DNA of 7,762 bases from Candidatus Omnitrophota bacterium (GTDB taxonomy: Bacteria; Omnitrophota; Gorgyraeia; Gygaellales; Profunditerraquicolaceae), in contig JAQTNM010000069.1 in NCBI GenBank assembly GCA_028713875.1, positions 1 to 7,762 on the forward strand, in the 5' to 3' direction. Both the position numbers and the translations under genes were made by a program. Below are positions 7,022 to 7,762 of this stretch, one piece after another (the stretch's first letter is position 1; each line of letters starts with the position of its first letter). Under the pieces are notes generated by a model that saw only the letters and a list, made by a program, of their open reading frames with translations, made no database searches and was not told the origin of the DNA.

Positions 7022-7762
7022 CAGGCTCCCTCCCGGCGCTTGATGTTCTTTATATACCAGCGCAGCGTTTGTTCCAGGCGTGCGCTAAACGGGGCCCTCT
7101 CCCTCCATCCCAGGGCAACGACCCTTTTATTGCAGCCCATGTCTTTCAATGAATCTCCTGGCACAGGAGGCAGATACACGATCCTGCTTTTAGTCTTTAT
7201 ACGGCCCAGGAGCTCGCGGGCGATGACATTGACGCTCATCTGCCTGCCTGTGGCGACATTGTAGATCCCGCTCCCCTTCTCCATCGCCAGGACCGTTGCC
7301 GCGGCAACATCCTCGATGTGTATGAAGTCCCTTGTCTGCCTTCCGCTCCCGTATACCGTAAGGTCTTTTCCCTGCAAAGCCAGGTAAATGAATTTTGGGA
7401 TCACCGAAGCATACGCGGAAGAATAATCCTGCCCTTCCCCGAATACGTTGAAATAGCGCAAAATAACGCACGGTAAGCCGAAATTAAGCCGGTAGATATT
7501 CAACAGGTGCTCCGCGTCAAGCTTGGTTAAACCATAGACACTGTTGGGAGCCGGTATGAGGGTTTCCTTCATCAGGGTCCCCTCCTTGACGTTCCCGTAT
7601 ACAGCCCCTGAGCCGGCATAGGCGATCTTCTTAACCTTATTTTTCAATGCCCAGGAAAGAAGATTGATCGTTCCGTAAACATTGTTCTCTACGTAAAATT
7701 TTGGCCGTGCGAAGCTTTCCTCTACGGAAGTTGCGGCAGCTAAATGAAAAACATACTCAATG
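7021..7762 (-). CDS. Extended-SDR NAD-dependent nucleotide-sugar epimerase/dehydratase (5' end cut off by window)
   Basis: Partial: 246 residues are readable from base 7761 to the TGA at 7021-7023, and the frame is open through the right edge. The NAD-binding GxxGxxG and roughly the first 60-70 residues are therefore missing. Visible motifs are VFHLAA (residues 4-9), the ENNVYGTINLL helix (25-35), the catalytic serine in AGSGAVYG (S51), the YGLTK active-site pair (Y76, K80), RYFNVFGEGQ after it, and QTRDFIHIEDVA of the sugar-nucleotide-binding domain. The pattern fits UDP-glucose/UDP-GlcNAc 4-epimerases (GalE/WbpP type) and related 4,6-dehydratases. The retained Ser-Tyr-Lys argues for an active enzyme. 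An in-frame TTG at 7647 would give a 208-residue protein, but conserved SDR sequence continues upstream of it, so it is not the true start. First readable gene of the operon; it probably supplies the sugar precursor for the locus. Confidence 0.93.
   Translation of the reverse strand, partial: IEYVFHLAAATSVEESFARPKFYVENNVYGTINLLSWALKNKVKKIAYAGSGAVYGNVKEGTLMKETLIPAPNSVYGLTKLDAEHLLNIYRLNFGLPCVILRYFNVFGEGQDYSSAYASVIPKFIYLALQGKDLTVYGSGRQTRDFIHIEDVAAATVLAMEKGSGIYNVATGRQMSVNVIARELLGRIKTKSRIVYLPPVPGDSLKDMGCNKRVVALGWRERAPFSARLEQTLRWYIKNIKRREGA
7028..7034 (-). promoter_or_regulatory. Strong ribosome binding site for the TIM-barrel gene
   Basis: GGGAGGG on the minus strand lies inside the last codons of the SDR gene, with its GGAGG core seven bases before ATG 7021. 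It fixes that start and fits translation re-initiation after the TGA that shares a base with the ATG. Confidence 0.75.

Noticed and set aside
7021..7647. A 208-residue SDR starting at TTG 7647
   Set aside because: Conserved SDR sequence (VFHLAA and the ENNVYGT helix) continues in frame upstream to the window edge, so the gene is simply truncated by the window.

Overview
The window is a gapless seven-gene stretch on the minus strand. It reads right to left, and both end genes run off the window. The content is a cell-surface glycan locus with a sialic-acid-like (nonulosonate) signature. In transcription order: an extended-SDR nucleotide-sugar epimerase/dehydratase (5' end missing), a TIM-barrel protein of the sugar isomerase/EndoIV type with a resemblance to DUF692/MNIO enzymes, a radical SAM enzyme with a SPASM-like C-terminus, a NeuB-family nonulosonate synthase, a class I SAM methyltransferase, a large LIC12162-family putative transferase, and an MsbA/PglK-type ABC exporter (3' end missing).

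Junctions are extremely tight: TGATG (1-nt overlap), a 1-nt gap, ATGA, GTGA, ATGA, and a roughly 23-nt overlap before the exporter. There is no intergenic space for a promoter or terminator, so this is very likely one polycistronic, translationally coupled transcript whose promoter lies beyond the right edge. No RNA gene, CRISPR array, insertion sequence or convincing repeat was seen, and no stretch longer than 300 bases lacks a gene.

A working model (inference): the SDR makes or modifies a UDP-sugar precursor; the TIM-barrel and radical SAM enzymes carry out unusual sugar chemistry; NeuB condenses a six-carbon sugar with phosphoenolpyruvate into a nine-carbon acid; the methyltransferase decorates the product or the glycan; the LIC12162 protein transfers it; the ABC protein flips the lipid-linked product across the inner membrane. 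The CMP-sugar synthetase (NeuA type) and hydrolysing epimerase (NeuC type) expected of such a pathway are not in the window.

The organism is a bacterium, probably with a Gram-negative-type envelope, of middling GC with heavy use of ATA isoleucine and AGG arginine codons. The style recalls uncultivated lineages such as Omnitrophota, but this is a low-confidence impression; the genes themselves are prone to horizontal transfer.
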